Assembly (NCBI GenBank): GCA_020633775.1
Contig: JACKDA010000003.1
Location: 62,001-126,000, forward strand
Origin: Gemmatimonadales bacterium
GTDB lineage: Bacteria; Gemmatimonadota; Gemmatimonadetes; Gemmatimonadales; GWC2-71-9
Reading direction: 5' to 3'
DNA length: 64,000 bases
Positions within the stretch are counted from its first letter, which is position 1, and every line of letters begins with the position of its first letter. Made by a program: the position numbers and the translations under genes. Under the pieces are notes generated by a model. That model was not told where the DNA came from, did not search any database, and saw nothing but the letters and a program-made list of their open reading frames with translations. Positions 17,735 to 26,936 of this stretch are shown here, piece after piece.

Positions 17735-19018
17735 GTGGCCAGCGACACCCTCACCATCACCGACAATCGCACCGGGAAGCAGTACGACCTCCCGATCACC
17801 GACGACACGATCCGCGCCACCGACCTGCGCCAGATCAAGGTCCGCGACGACGACTTCGGCCTGATGACCTATGACCCGGCGTTCATGAACACCGCCGCGT
17901 GCCGGAGCACCATCACCTTCATCGACGGCGACAAGGGCATCCTGCGCTACCGGGGCTACCCGATCGACCAGCTCGCCGAGCAGAGCAGCTTCCTCGAGGT
18001 CGCCTACCTCCTCGTCGAGGGCGAGCTGCCGACCGCGGAACAGTTGCACCGGTGGACCGAGGACATCCGCTACCACACCTACGTCCACACCAACGTCATC
18101 AAGTTCCTCGAGGGCTTCCGCTACGACGCCCACCCGATGGGGATGCTCCTCGGCGCCGTCGGCGCGCTCTCGACGTTCTATCCCGACGCGAAGGACGTCC
18201 ACGACCCGGCCAACCGCTACATCCAGCGGATCCGCCTGATGGCGAAGCTGCCGACCATCGCCTCCTTCTGCTTCCGGCACTCCCGGGGGCTGCCCTACGA
18301 GTTCCCGCGCAACGACCTCGACTACATCGGGAACTTCGTCAACATGACCTTCAGCATCGGCGGGCAGCACGAGCCGAACCCGGTGCTGCAGCGGGCGCTC
18401 GAGATCCTCCTCATCCTCCACGCCGACCACGAGCAGAACTGCTCCACGAGCGCCGTCCGCGCCGTCGGCTCCTCGGGCGTCGACCCCTTCTCGGCCGTCT
18501 CCGCGGGCATCGCCGCGCTCTACGGCCCGCTCCACGGCGGCGCCAACGAGGCCGTGCTCCGGATGCTCGACGAGATCGGGACCAAGGCGCAGATTCCCGC
18601 CTTCATCGAGCGGGTGAAGCGGGGCGAGGGACGCCTGATGGGGTTCGGCCACCGGGTGTACAAGTCGTACGACCCGCGGGCCAAGCTGATCAAGCGCACC
18701 GCCGACGAGGTCTTCGCCGAGACCGGGCTCAACCCGAAGCTCGAGGTCGCCCTGGAGCTCGAGCGGATCGCCCTCGAGGACGACTACTTCATCTCGCGGA
18801 AGCTCTACCCCAACGTCGACTTCTACTCCGGCCTCATCTACCAGGCGATGGGCTACCCGACCGACTACTTCACCGTCCTCTTCTCGCTCGGACGCCTCCC
18901 CGGCTGGCTGGCGCAGTGGGAGGAGATGATCACCGACAAGGAGCAGAAGATCGCCCGGCCCCGGCAGATCTACGTCGGCAAGGACGAGCGGGCGTTCGTC
19001 CCGATCGGCGAGCGATAG
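17735..19018 (+). CDS. gltA: citrate synthase
   Basis: Condenses acetyl-CoA and oxaloacetate to citrate, the entry step of the TCA cycle. At 427 residues it has the length of the large, hexameric type II enzymes. Recognisable blocks are ILRYRGYPIDQLAEQSSFLEV near the N-terminus, LHADHEQNCSTS (first active-site histidine), GPLHGGANEAVL (second histidine), MGFGHRVYKSYDPRA and the catalytic aspartate in PNVDFYSGL. GTG start at 17735 has AAGGA 7 nt upstream. Aconitase is present at 54 kb. Its stop abuts a long heptamer palindrome. Confidence 0.97.
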   Translation: MASDTLTITDNRTGKQYDLPITDDTIRATDLRQIKVRDDDFGLMTYDPAFMNTAACRSTITFIDGDKGILRYRGYPIDQLAEQSSFLEVAYLLVEGELPTAEQLHRWTEDIRYHTYVHTNVIKFLEGFRYDAHPMGMLLGAVGALSTFYPDAKDVHDPANRYIQRIRLMAKLPTIASFCFRHSRGLPYEFPRNDLDYIGNFVNMTFSIGGQHEPNPVLQRALEILLILHADHEQNCSTSAVRAVGSSGVDPFSAVSAGIAALYGPLHGGANEAVLRMLDEIGTKAQIPAFIERVKRGEGRLMGFGHRVYKSYDPRAKLIKRTADEVFAETGLNPKLEVALELERIALEDDYFISRKLYPNVDFYSGLIYQAMGYPTDYFTVLFSLGRLPGWLAQWEEMITDKEQKIARPRQIYVGKDERAFVPIGER

Positions 19019-19020
19019 AC

Positions 19021-19087
19021 GAGAAGCGAGAAGCGAGAGGCGAGAAGCGATCCCACTTCGCTTCTCGCCTCTCGCCTCTCGCTTCTC
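19021..19087. repeat. heptamer array forming a 28-bp palindrome (convergent terminator)
   Basis: Four heptamers GAGAAGC, GAGAAGC, GAGAGGC, GAGAAGC (19021-19048) are followed by an 11-nt centre and four complementary heptamers GCTTCTC, GCCTCTC, GCCTCTC, GCTTCTC (19060-19087). The arms pair over 28 bp with one mismatch. It fills the gap between convergent citrate synthase and arginine decarboxylase genes and probably works as a bidirectional terminator. A related GAG-type heptamer family occurs at 56789-56913. Confidence 0.85.
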
Positions 19088-19096
19088 GTCTCTGCC

Positions 19097-21034
19097 CTAC
19101 CCCTCCCCTTCCAGGTAGGTGTACCCCTCCAGCCCGGCCACGAAGTCGGCGATGTATGCGTTCGACTCCTGGCGGCTGAGCCCGGGCGCGCGCGCCACCT
19201 TGCGCCGGAACGTCGCCAGCAGGTCCGGGGCGTGGAACTGCACGTAGGTGAGCACCTCGGTCACCGTGTCGCCGTGGACCAGGTCGGTGACCTCGTAGCC
19301 GTCCGGCGTGGTCCGGACGTGCACCGCGTTGGTGTCGCCGAACAGGTTGTGGAGGTCGCCGAGGATCTCCTGGTACGCACCGGTGAGGAAGATCCCCAGG
19401 ATGTACGGCTCGTCCTCGCGCCAGGGGTGGAGCTCGAGCGAGGGCTTCCCCTTGCGGCCCCCCGTGAACCGGTCGATCACCCCGTCGGAGTCGCAGGTCA
19501 CGTCCTGGATCGTGCCGCGGCGCGACGGCACCTCGTCGAGGCGGTGGATCGGCATGATCGGGAAGAGCTGGTCGATCGCCCAGTTGTCGGGCAGCGACTG
19601 GAACAGCGAGAAGTTGCAGAAGTAGCGGTCCACCAGGGTGCTCTCGAGGTGGGCGACCAGCTCGGGGTACGACGCGCGGTCATCGCCCACCGCGGCGGCG
19701 AGGGCGTTGAGGATCATGAGGTAGAGCTGTTCCGCGTGGGCCCGGTCGCGCAGCGAGAAGATGCCGCTGGCGAAGTACTCCTGGGCGCGCTCCTTGGCGA
19801 AGACGGCGTCGTGGAAGGTCTCCTCGATGCGCTCCTCCCCCACGGCGCCGAGGGTTTCCTGCAGCTCGACCAGCAGCGGGTGGGCGTCGTCCGCGAGCGT
19901 CACGGTGTGCGGCGCCTGCAGCGACTCGCAGTCGATCACGTTGATGAGCAGCATCGCGTGGTGGGCCGTGATCGCCCGCCCCGATTCGCTCACCAGGTCC
20001 GGCATCGGCACCTCCTCGGTGCGGCAGATGCCGCCGATGGTGTACACGACGTCGTTGGCGTACTCGCGCATCGTGTAGTTCATCGACGCCGGGCGGATCG
20101 AGCGTGAGCCGTCGTAGTCCACCCCCAGCCCGCCGCCGACATCGACCACCTCGATGCCGAACCCCATCTTGCGGAGCTCGACGTAGTAGCGCCCGACCTC
20201 CTCCAGTCCGGCCTTCACGAAGCGGATGTCGGTGATCTGGCTGCCGAGATGGAAGTGCACCAGCTTGAGGATGTCCTGGCGCCCCTCCGCCGTGAGGCGG
20301 TCGAGGAGCTGCATGAGCTCGACCGCCGAGAGGCCGAACTTCGACTTCTCCCCGCCGCTCTTCGCCCAGCGGCCCGACCCTTCCGTGGCGAGCTTGATCC
20401 GCACCCCGACGGTGGGCGTCACCCCCATCTCGGCCGCGACCCGGAGCAGCACGTCGAGCTCGTTGACCTGCTCGAGGACGATGATCACCCGGTGCCCGAG
20501 CTGCTGGCCGATCAGGGCGAGGCGCATGAACTCCTCGTCCTTGTAGCCGTTGCAGATGATCGTGTGGCCGTTCGACTCGTTGAGGCCCAGCACGGCCATG
20601 AGCTCCGGCTTCGAGCCGCACTCGAGGCCCACCCCGTACGGCGTCCCGAACTCGACGATCTCCTGGATCACGTGGCGCTGCTGGTTGACCTTCACCGGAT
20701 AGACGGTGGTGTACTTCCCCTCGTAGCCGAACTCGTCGATGGCCCGGGTGAACCGGTCGGCGAGTTCCGCGATCCGGCTGCGCAGGATGTCGCTGAAGCG
20801 GAGCAGCAACGGGAGGCCGACCCCCTGCTCGCTGAGGTCCATCGCCATCTGGTACAGGTCCACGCCCTGCTCGGAGCTGCCATCCGGGTGCACCGTGACG
20901 TGGCCCTCCGGATTGATCCGGAAGTAGCCGAGCCCCCATCCGTTCATGTTGTAGAGGGCGCGGCTGTCGTCGATCGTCCAGTCGGACGCCGCCGCGAGGG
21001 GCGGCTGCTGGACCGGGGTGGTGGGGATGGACAT
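19097..21034 (-). CDS. speA: biosynthetic arginine decarboxylase
   Basis: PLP-dependent decarboxylation of arginine to agmatine, the first step of the agmatine route to polyamines. At 645 residues it has the typical SpeA length. PLP lysine in TTVYPVKVNQQ near residue 110; glycine-rich phosphate site VVDVGGGLGVDYDG near 290; substrate/PLP regions GICRTEEV, HDAVFAKERAQEYF and DVTCDSDGVIDRF follow. ATG at 21034 has GAGGAGG 11 nt upstream. Divergent from the SDR gene with overlapping promoter sequence. No speB (agmatinase) in the window. Confidence 0.96.
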   Translation of the reverse strand: MSIPTTPVQQPPLAAASDWTIDDSRALYNMNGWGLGYFRINPEGHVTVHPDGSSEQGVDLYQMAMDLSEQGVGLPLLLRFSDILRSRIAELADRFTRAIDEFGYEGKYTTVYPVKVNQQRHVIQEIVEFGTPYGVGLECGSKPELMAVLGLNESNGHTIICNGYKDEEFMRLALIGQQLGHRVIIVLEQVNELDVLLRVAAEMGVTPTVGVRIKLATEGSGRWAKSGGEKSKFGLSAVELMQLLDRLTAEGRQDILKLVHFHLGSQITDIRFVKAGLEEVGRYYVELRKMGFGIEVVDVGGGLGVDYDGSRSIRPASMNYTMREYANDVVYTIGGICRTEEVPMPDLVSESGRAITAHHAMLLINVIDCESLQAPHTVTLADDAHPLLVELQETLGAVGEERIEETFHDAVFAKERAQEYFASGIFSLRDRAHAEQLYLMILNALAAAVGDDRASYPELVAHLESTLVDRYFCNFSLFQSLPDNWAIDQLFPIMPIHRLDEVPSRRGTIQDVTCDSDGVIDRFTGGRKGKPSLELHPWREDEPYILGIFLTGAYQEILGDLHNLFGDTNAVHVRTTPDGYEVTDLVHGDTVTEVLTYVQFHAPDLLATFRRKVARAPGLSRQESNAYIADFVAGLEGYTYLEGEG

Positions 21035-21066
21035 CGGGCGGCGCCTCCTCGGGGCGGAATCAGGGC

Positions 21067-21088
21067 CAAGCCTACAAGTGTAATGTTC
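21067..21088. promoter_or_regulatory. overlapping divergent promoter boxes (speA / SDR operon)
   Basis: On the minus strand, TAGGCTTG (complement of 21067-21074) and TACACTTG (complement of 21075-21082) precede speA by 32-40 nt. On the plus strand TAATGTTC (21081-21088) precedes the SDR start. This is the only AT-rich patch in the 132-bp gap. Both orientations resemble TANNTTTG-like -7 boxes with one change. Confidence 0.4.
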
Positions 21089-21166
21089 ACCGGGCGGCAG
21101 GAACAGCGCAGATCCCGCTCGGCGCGACAGGCGTACCCCGGGAACACCCCGGAGACTGGAGGCGAC

Positions 21167-21907
21167 GTGCAGGGAGCGGTGATGCTGGTGCTGGGCGCGA
21201 CAGGGGCCGTCGGGTCGGCGACGTGCCGCCGCCTCGTGGCACGCGGGGCCACGGTGGTCGCGGCCGGTCGCTCGGCGACCGACCTGGAGGCCCTGGCAGC
21301 CGAGACCGGCGTGGCCACCCGGGCGCTCGACGTGCTCCAGCCCGGCGCCGTCGAGGCGCTCGTGGCGGAGGTGCGCGAGACGCACGGCCGCCTCGACGGC
21401 ACGGCCCTGCTCGTCGGGTCGATCCTCCTCAAGCCGGCCCACCTGACCCGCGACGAGGAGTTCGAGGAGACCTTGCGGCTCAACCTGTGGCCCGCATTCC
21501 ACCTCGTGAAGGCCGCGGGGCGCGCCATGGCGGCGACCGGGGGCGCGGTGGTGCTGGTCTCGACCGCGGCGGCATCGACCGGACTGCCGAACCACGAGGC
21601 GATCGCCGCGGCCAAGGCCGGCGTGGAGGGACTCGCCCGCTCGGCGGCGGCAACCTATGCCCCGCGGGGGATCCGCGTGAACGTCGTGGCCCCGGGTCTC
21701 GTCGAGGCGAAGATGTCGGCCCGCCTCTTCGCGAGTGCCCCCGCCCGCGAGGCCTCGCTCGCCATGCACCCGCTCGGGCGTCTCGGCCAACCGGAGGACG
21801 TCGCGAGCGCGGTCTGCTGGCTGCTCGATCCCGAACAGTCCTGGGTCACCGGCCAGGTGATCGGCGTCGATGGCGGGCTCGCCCATCTCAAGGGACGCAA
21901 CGGGTGA
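21167..21907 (+). CDS. short-chain dehydrogenase/reductase (SDR)
   Basis: NAD(P)-dependent oxidoreductase of 246 residues. The Rossmann motif GATGAVGSA sits near the N-terminus. The usual active-site Tyr-x-x-x-Lys is altered: after the Ser region (VVLVSTAAASTGLPNHEAIAAAK) the tyrosine position is Glu/Ala (NHEAIAAAKAG), while the lysine is kept. The later NVVAPGLVEAKM and C-terminal VTGQVIGVDGGLAH are typical of classical SDRs. GTG at 21167 is chosen because GGAGG lies 4 nt upstream; an ATG at 21182 is the alternative. First gene of a five-gene coupled operon. The lost tyrosine makes normal SDR catalysis uncertain. Confidence 0.82.
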   Translation: MQGAVMLVLGATGAVGSATCRRLVARGATVVAAGRSATDLEALAAETGVATRALDVLQPGAVEALVAEVRETHGRLDGTALLVGSILLKPAHLTRDEEFEETLRLNLWPAFHLVKAAGRAMAATGGAVVLVSTAAASTGLPNHEAIAAAKAGVEGLARSAAATYAPRGIRVNVVAPGLVEAKMSARLFASAPAREASLAMHPLGRLGQPEDVASAVCWLLDPEQSWVTGQVIGVDGGLAHLKGRNG

Positions 21908-23154
21908 CGCACGACCCGGTGATCGTGGTCGGCGCCGGCCTTGCCGGCCTCGCGGCGGCCCGCCGACTCGTCGAGGCCGGCGTCGCCGTGCGGGTCGTCG
22001 AGGCGAGCGACGGCGTCGGTGGCCGGGTGCGAACCGACGACGTCGGCGGTTTCCGCCTCGACCGCGGCTTCCAGGTCCTGCTCACCGCGTACCCCGAGTG
22101 CCAACGCGTCCTCGACTACCCCGCGCTCGACCTGCGCCCCTTCGACCCGGGCGCCACGATCCGGCTCCGCGGGCGCTGGGTGCGCGTCGTCGATCCGTTC
22201 CGCCGGCCCATCGCGGCGCTGCAGGCGCTGGGCGATGGCTTCGGCACCTGGTCCGATCGATTCGCGATCCTCTCCCTCCGCCGGAATGTCCTGCGCGCAT
22301 CCCTCGCCGAACTCCAGGCGCGGCCCGACGAGGCGCTCCACGCGCGACTGGCGGCGGTCGGCTTCAGCGAGGAGTTCACGCGCGCCTTCCTCGAACCCTG
22401 GCTCGGCGGGATCTTTCTCGGTCGGGACCTCGAGGTGAGTCGACGGGCGTTCGACTTCGTGTTCCGGATGCTCGCCATGGGCGACACCGCCATCCCGCGG
22501 GACGGGATCGGGGCGATATCGGCCCAGCTCGCCCGCGCCCTCCCCGCGGGCACGGTCACCTGTGGGGCGCGAGTCGCAACCCTCGAGGCGCGCGCCGTCC
22601 GGCTCGACGATGGCAGCACGCTGGCAGCCGAGGCCGTGATCGTCGCGACCGAGGGCGACGAGGCGCACCGTCTCCTCGACCTCCCGCCACCGCCCGTGCC
22701 CCGCGGCGCCATCTCCCTTCATTTCGCCGCCCCCGCACCACCTCGTCGCGGTCGGACGCTGCTGCTCAACGGCGATGGCGAGGGACCGATCAACTCGCTC
22801 GTCGTCCCGACCGAACTGAACCCCGCGCTGGCACCGGCGGGCCGGTCACTGATCCACGTGGCCTGCCTCCCGCCGCAGGAGCCGGACGACGCCCTGCTCC
22901 GCGACGCGGTGCGCGCGCAAGCGCGTGCGTGGTTCGGGCCGCAGGTGGATGCATGGGAGCACCTGCGCACTGACCGGATCCGGTGGGCCCATCCCGACCA
23001 GGCCCCCGGTCGGCTCGAGCCGGTCGAGCGACCCGTGCGGCATGCCCCGGGCTGCTACGTGGCGGGCGATCATCGCGAGACGGCGACGCTCCACGGCGCG
23101 CTCCACAGCGGACGTCGAGCCGCCGAGGCGTTCCTCGCGGATCGGTCGGGCTGA
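21904..23154 (+). CDS. FAD-dependent amine oxidase/desaturase-like oxidoreductase
   Basis: Flavoprotein of 416 residues with an N-terminal dinucleotide-binding motif VVGAGLAGLAAARRL, the second FAD region VVEASDGVGGRVRTD, and a C-terminal FAD motif CYVAGDHRETATLHGALHSGRRAAE. This arrangement matches the amine oxidase / phytoene desaturase / protoporphyrinogen oxidase superfamily. DRGFQVLLTAYPE and EPWLGGIFLGRDLEVSRR are typical of bacterial members without assigned substrate. GTG start overlaps the SDR stop (GTGA). With the SDR it may act on a lipid or isoprenoid, but the substrate is not readable. Confidence 0.85.
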   Translation: MTHDPVIVVGAGLAGLAAARRLVEAGVAVRVVEASDGVGGRVRTDDVGGFRLDRGFQVLLTAYPECQRVLDYPALDLRPFDPGATIRLRGRWVRVVDPFRRPIAALQALGDGFGTWSDRFAILSLRRNVLRASLAELQARPDEALHARLAAVGFSEEFTRAFLEPWLGGIFLGRDLEVSRRAFDFVFRMLAMGDTAIPRDGIGAISAQLARALPAGTVTCGARVATLEARAVRLDDGSTLAAEAVIVATEGDEAHRLLDLPPPPVPRGAISLHFAAPAPPRRGRTLLLNGDGEGPINSLVVPTELNPALAPAGRSLIHVACLPPQEPDDALLRDAVRAQARAWFGPQVDAWEHLRTDRIRWAHPDQAPGRLEPVERPVRHAPGCYVAGDHRETATLHGALHSGRRAAEAFLADRSG

Positions 23155-23155
23155 G

Positions 23156-24244
23156 ATGGGATGGTCACTCACCCTCGGCAGGGTCCGCGGGACGGTCATT
23201 CGCGTGCATGTCACGCTGCTGGTGTTCCTCGCGTGGTACGCCTGGCGCGGGTGGCAGGTGGCGGGGCCGCGTGGCGCGGTGGATCAGTTCGCCTTCCTCG
23301 CGCTGCTGTTCCTGTCGGTGCTGCTGCACGAGTTCGGGCACATCGGGGCGGCACGGCACTACGGCATCCCCACGCCGGATGTGCTGCTGACGCCGATTGG
23401 TGGATTGGCGCGGATCGCCCGGATGCCCGAGCGCCCGCGCGAGGAGCTGGTCATCGCGCTCGCCGGACCACTCGTCACCTTGGTGATCGCCCTCGTCCTC
23501 GGCGCCGGGATCGCACTCGGGATCGGCGGGGGCACCTTCCTGCCGGTGTCGTTCGACGATGTCTCGCTCTGGACCGCACTGGCGTGGACCAATGTGGTAC
23601 TGCTGGTGTTCAACCTGATCCCCGCGTTCCCGATGGACGGCGGCCGCGTCCTCCGCGCCCTGCTGGCGGGGCGGCTCGGCATGGTGCGCGGCACCAGGAT
23701 CGCCGTGCGTGTCGGGCAGGCCCTCGCCGTGGGGCTGGCGATCGTCGGGCTCCAGGGCAACGTCATGCTGGTGCTGATCGCCGCGTTCGTCTTCCTCGGG
23801 GCGGAAGCGGAGTACGCCGCGGTGCGCACTGGCCGGATCGGCGCCCCGGCCCGCCTGACCGACACGGATGTCCGCGTGATCCCGCTGGAGGCGACGGTGC
23901 GCGAGGCGCTGGCCCTGCACGACCGGGAGCCGCGCCGAACGCACGCGGTGGTCGATGGCGAGGGCCGATTCCACGGCCTCCTGACGGAGGGCGACCTGCT
24001 CCGTGCCCTGGCCGCGGGACGCGCCGACAGTGGCGTCGTCCAATGGCTCGCGCCCCCCGCGCGAACCGGAGTGATCGTCGCCGGCACCGATCCCGACGAC
24101 GCCGTGCGATCGCTCTTCGCGAGCGGGCGCGATGCCCTCGCCGTCGTCGATGGCCAGGGCCGGTTCCTCGGCCTGCTGACACGCGACCGCGTCACCGACG
24201 TGCTGATGGCCGCCTCCCTCCGACCCGCCGACCCGCACGAATGA
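23156..24244 (+). CDS. site-2 protease-like M50 metallopeptidase with CBS pair
   Basis: Polytopic intramembrane metalloprotease of 362 residues. The zinc site HEFGH is near residue 59 in a hydrophobic helix, and the third ligand is in NLIPAFPMDGGRVLRAL near 152. A hydrophobic N-terminus (VHVTLLVFLAWYAWRG) and further membrane segments surround it. Residues about 240-360 form two CBS-like repeats (THAVVDGEGRFHGLLTEGDLLRAL, DALAVVDGQGRFLGLLTRDRVTDVL), a common fusion in group 3 site-2 proteases that may sense nucleotides. The ATG follows the FAD gene stop by one base. Target substrate unknown. Confidence 0.9.
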   Translation: MGWSLTLGRVRGTVIRVHVTLLVFLAWYAWRGWQVAGPRGAVDQFAFLALLFLSVLLHEFGHIGAARHYGIPTPDVLLTPIGGLARIARMPERPREELVIALAGPLVTLVIALVLGAGIALGIGGGTFLPVSFDDVSLWTALAWTNVVLLVFNLIPAFPMDGGRVLRALLAGRLGMVRGTRIAVRVGQALAVGLAIVGLQGNVMLVLIAAFVFLGAEAEYAAVRTGRIGAPARLTDTDVRVIPLEATVREALALHDREPRRTHAVVDGEGRFHGLLTEGDLLRALAAGRADSGVVQWLAPPARTGVIVAGTDPDDAVRSLFASGRDALAVVDGQGRFLGLLTRDRVTDVLMAASLRPADPHE

Positions 24245-25608
24245 CCGAGATCCTGGTTGAACGGACCTCGATCCTCCCCGCCCCGATCGCGGCGGCCTGG
24301 GCATGGCACACGCGCGAGGGCGCCTTCGAGCGACTCACGCCGCCATGGGAACGTGTCGAGGTGATCGCGCGCGACCCGCGCGGCCTCGTCGATGGGGCGG
24401 AGGTCAGCCTGCGGGTGCGCGTGGGGCCCCTCTCCCTCACATGGGTCGCACGCCACAGCGTGCCGCACCCTGGACGCGGGTTCGACGACACGCAGGTGCG
24501 CGGCCCATTCGCGAGCTTCCACCACGCCCGCCGGCTCGAGTCGGCGAGTGCCGGCGAAACCATCCTGTCCGAATCGATCCGGGCGGTCCCCCCCCTTGGC
24601 CCGCTCGGCGCGCTCGGCGCGCCGGGCATTCGCTCGGTGCTCGAGCGGATGCTGCGGTGGCGCCACGACATCCTGCACGAGGACCTGGGTCTGCTCATGG
24701 CCACTCCAGCTGCCCCGATGCGCATCGCCATCACCGGCGCGACCGGCCTGGTCGGCCGCGCGCTGGCACCCTTTCTCACGACGCAGGGGCACACCGTCGT
24801 CCCCGTCTCGCGCCGTGCCCTGCCGGGAGGGATCCGCTGGGACCCATCCAGCGGCGACCTCGATGCCGCGGCGTGGGAGGGACTCGACGCCGTCATTCAC
24901 CTCGCCGGGGAAAACATCGCGGGGGAGCGCTGGTCGGCCGAGCGGAAGCGGGCCCTGCGCGACAGCCGCACCGGACCAACGGCATTACTCGCGCGCACCC
25001 TCGCCACCCTGGAGCGCCCGCCCCGCGTGCTGCTCTCGGCGTCGGCCGTGGGGATCTACGGCGATCGTGGCGACGCGCTGCTCGACGAGGACGCCTCGCC
25101 GGCCGGGGACTTCCTCGGCGAACTCGCGCGAGACTGGGAGGCCGCCGCCGAACCGGCTCGCGCGGCAGGGATCCGGGTCGTCCACCCGCGGTTCGGCCTG
25201 ATCCTCACGCCGGCCGGCGGCGTCCTCGATCGGATGCTCACGCCGTTCCGGTTGGGTGTCGGCGGGCGACTCGGCTCCGGGACGCAGTGGATGAGCTGGG
25301 TCGCCATCGATGACGTCCTCGGCGCGCTGCATCACGCCCTCGTGACCGACGGCATCACGGGGCCGATGAACGTCGTGGCGCCGGATGCGGTCCGGAACAC
25401 GGAGTTCACCGCCACGCTCGGCGCGGTGCTCTCCCGGCCCACGATCCTGCCGGTGCCCGCCATCGCGCTCCGCGCCGTGTTCGGTGAGATGGCCGACGCG
25501 CTGCTGCTCGCGAGCCAGCGTGCCGAGCCTTCCGTCCTGACCGCCACCGGGTACAGCTTCCGGTATCCCGAACTGGACGTGGCCCTGCGACACCTGCTGG
25601 GACGCTAG
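24241..25608 (+). CDS. SRPBCC domain fused to TIGR01777-type epimerase
   Basis: Two-domain protein of 455 residues. Residues 1-155 form an SRPBCC/polyketide-cyclase-like hydrophobic-pocket domain (VERTSILPAPIAAAWAWHTREGAFERLTPPW, WVARHSVPHPGRGFDDTQV). From about 160 an NAD-binding extended SDR of the YfcH/TIGR01777 group begins (MRIAITGATGLVGRAL), with VIHLAGENIAGERWSAE and VLLSASAVGIYGDRG where the Ser/Tyr-x-x-x-Lys region would be. An ATG at 24718 with purine-rich sequence nearby could allow separate expression of the second domain. Starts in ATGA overlap with the protease. Function unknown. Confidence 0.85.
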   Translation: MTEILVERTSILPAPIAAAWAWHTREGAFERLTPPWERVEVIARDPRGLVDGAEVSLRVRVGPLSLTWVARHSVPHPGRGFDDTQVRGPFASFHHARRLESASAGETILSESIRAVPPLGPLGALGAPGIRSVLERMLRWRHDILHEDLGLLMATPAAPMRIAITGATGLVGRALAPFLTTQGHTVVPVSRRALPGGIRWDPSSGDLDAAAWEGLDAVIHLAGENIAGERWSAERKRALRDSRTGPTALLARTLATLERPPRVLLSASAVGIYGDRGDALLDEDASPAGDFLGELARDWEAAAEPARAAGIRVVHPRFGLILTPAGGVLDRMLTPFRLGVGGRLGSGTQWMSWVAIDDVLGALHHALVTDGITGPMNVVAPDAVRNTEFTATLGAVLSRPTILPVPAIALRAVFGEMADALLLASQRAEPSVLTATGYSFRYPELDVALRHLLGR

Positions 25609-25617
25609 GAGACGGAG

Positions 25618-26925
25618 ATGGGCGCGGGTACCGCGGGCGAGGACCTCCCGCATGTGGTGATCGTCGGTGGCGGCTTCGGCGGGCTGCAGGTGGCCCGCGA
25701 CCTCCGCCGTGCCCCGGTGCGGATCACCCTGATCGATCGGCAGAACTTCCACCTCTTCCAACCCCTGCTCTACCAGGTCGCGACCGGCGGGCTCGCCGGT
25801 GCGGACATCACCTCCCCCCTGCGCCGCGCCCTCAAGCGACAGCGGAACACCACCGTCCTCCTCGGGGAGGTGAACGATGTCGATCCCGAGGCCCGCACCA
25901 TCAGTGTCGATGGACAGCCGCTGCGATACGACGCGGCGGTCATCGCCACCGGCGTCGTCCCCGACTACTTCGGTCACCCCGAATGGGAATCCCGCGCGCC
26001 GGGCCTGAAGGCCCTTGCCGATGCGCACGAGCTCCGGCACCGGGTGCTTGACGCGTTCGAACGTGCGGAGGCGGAGCCGGATCCGGAGGAACGGGCGCGA
26101 TTGCTCACCTTCGTGGTGATCGGGGGTGGGTCCACCGGGGTCGAACTCGCCGGGGCGATCGGCGAGCTGGCACACCGGACGCTGCCCGGTGAGTTCCGCC
26201 GGATCGACCCGCGCAGCAGTCGGATCGTGCTCGTCGAAGCCGGTCCCGCCGTCCTCCCGGGCTTCTCACCTCCCTCGCGCCGGCGGGCGACGCGAGCCCT
26301 CGAACGGCTCGGTGTCGAGGTGCAGGCCGGGACCCGCGTGGCGGACATCACCGCCCATGGCGTGACGCTCGATCGCGACGGAGCATCGACCCTCCTTCCC
26401 ACGGCCACCGTGGCCTGGGCGGCCGGCATCACCGGCTCGGGACTCGGCGCGACGGTCGCGGCGCGGACGAGATGTCAGCGCGACGACCGCGGCCGCCTCA
26501 GGGTGGAGCCGGATCTCAGCGTCGCCGGGTTCACTGACCTGTTCGTCATCGGCGACCTCGCCCACGTCGAGGTCCGCGGCGCGGCGATTCCGTGCGTCGC
26601 CCCAGCGGCGATCCAGCAGGGGCGCCATGTCGCCCGCATCCTGCGGAACCGTTTCACGGGCATCGCGCGGGGTCACCGCCCGTTTCAGTACCGCGACAAG
26701 GGGATGCTGGCCACGATCGGACGGGCGGCCGCCGTGGCGGAGTACCGTGGGTTCCGGGTGTGGGGCGTCCCGGCGTGGATCGCATGGGTGGTGATCCACC
26801 TGATCTACCTCGTGGAATTCCAGAACCGGATCCTGGTCATGACCCAGTGGGTCAGCCAGTACCTCTTCAGCGGCCGCGGCGCCCGGGTGCTGACGGCGCC
26901 GCCGGTTCGCAATCCGGAGAGGTGA
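25618..26925 (+). CDS. ndh: type II NADH dehydrogenase (NDH-2) family
   Basis: Monotopic flavoenzyme of 435 residues that should oxidise NADH and reduce quinone without proton pumping. FAD motif VIVGGGFGGLQVARDL, the NDH-2 signature NFHLFQPLLYQVATGGL, NADH motif VVIGGGSTGVELAGAI and the FAD-contacting FVIGDLAHV are all in place. The C-terminal WGVPAWIAWVVIHLIYLVEFQNRILV contains the amphipathic/hydrophobic membrane-binding helices. ATG has GGAGACGG upstream, 9 nt after the epimerase stop; last gene of the operon. A sulfide:quinone oxidoreductase role is unlikely given the NDH-2 quinone motif. Confidence 0.92.
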   Translation: MGAGTAGEDLPHVVIVGGGFGGLQVARDLRRAPVRITLIDRQNFHLFQPLLYQVATGGLAGADITSPLRRALKRQRNTTVLLGEVNDVDPEARTISVDGQPLRYDAAVIATGVVPDYFGHPEWESRAPGLKALADAHELRHRVLDAFERAEAEPDPEERARLLTFVVIGGGSTGVELAGAIGELAHRTLPGEFRRIDPRSSRIVLVEAGPAVLPGFSPPSRRRATRALERLGVEVQAGTRVADITAHGVTLDRDGASTLLPTATVAWAAGITGSGLGATVAARTRCQRDDRGRLRVEPDLSVAGFTDLFVIGDLAHVEVRGAAIPCVAPAAIQQGRHVARILRNRFTGIARGHRPFQYRDKGMLATIGRAAAVAEYRGFRVWGVPAWIAWVVIHLIYLVEFQNRILVMTQWVSQYLFSGRGARVLTAPPVRNPER

Positions 26926-26936
26926 GCGACGCCCGC

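Noticed and set aside
19021..19087. Heptamer array considered as a CRISPR
   Set aside because: Repeats are 7 nt, contiguous and palindromic, without spacers or cas genes.
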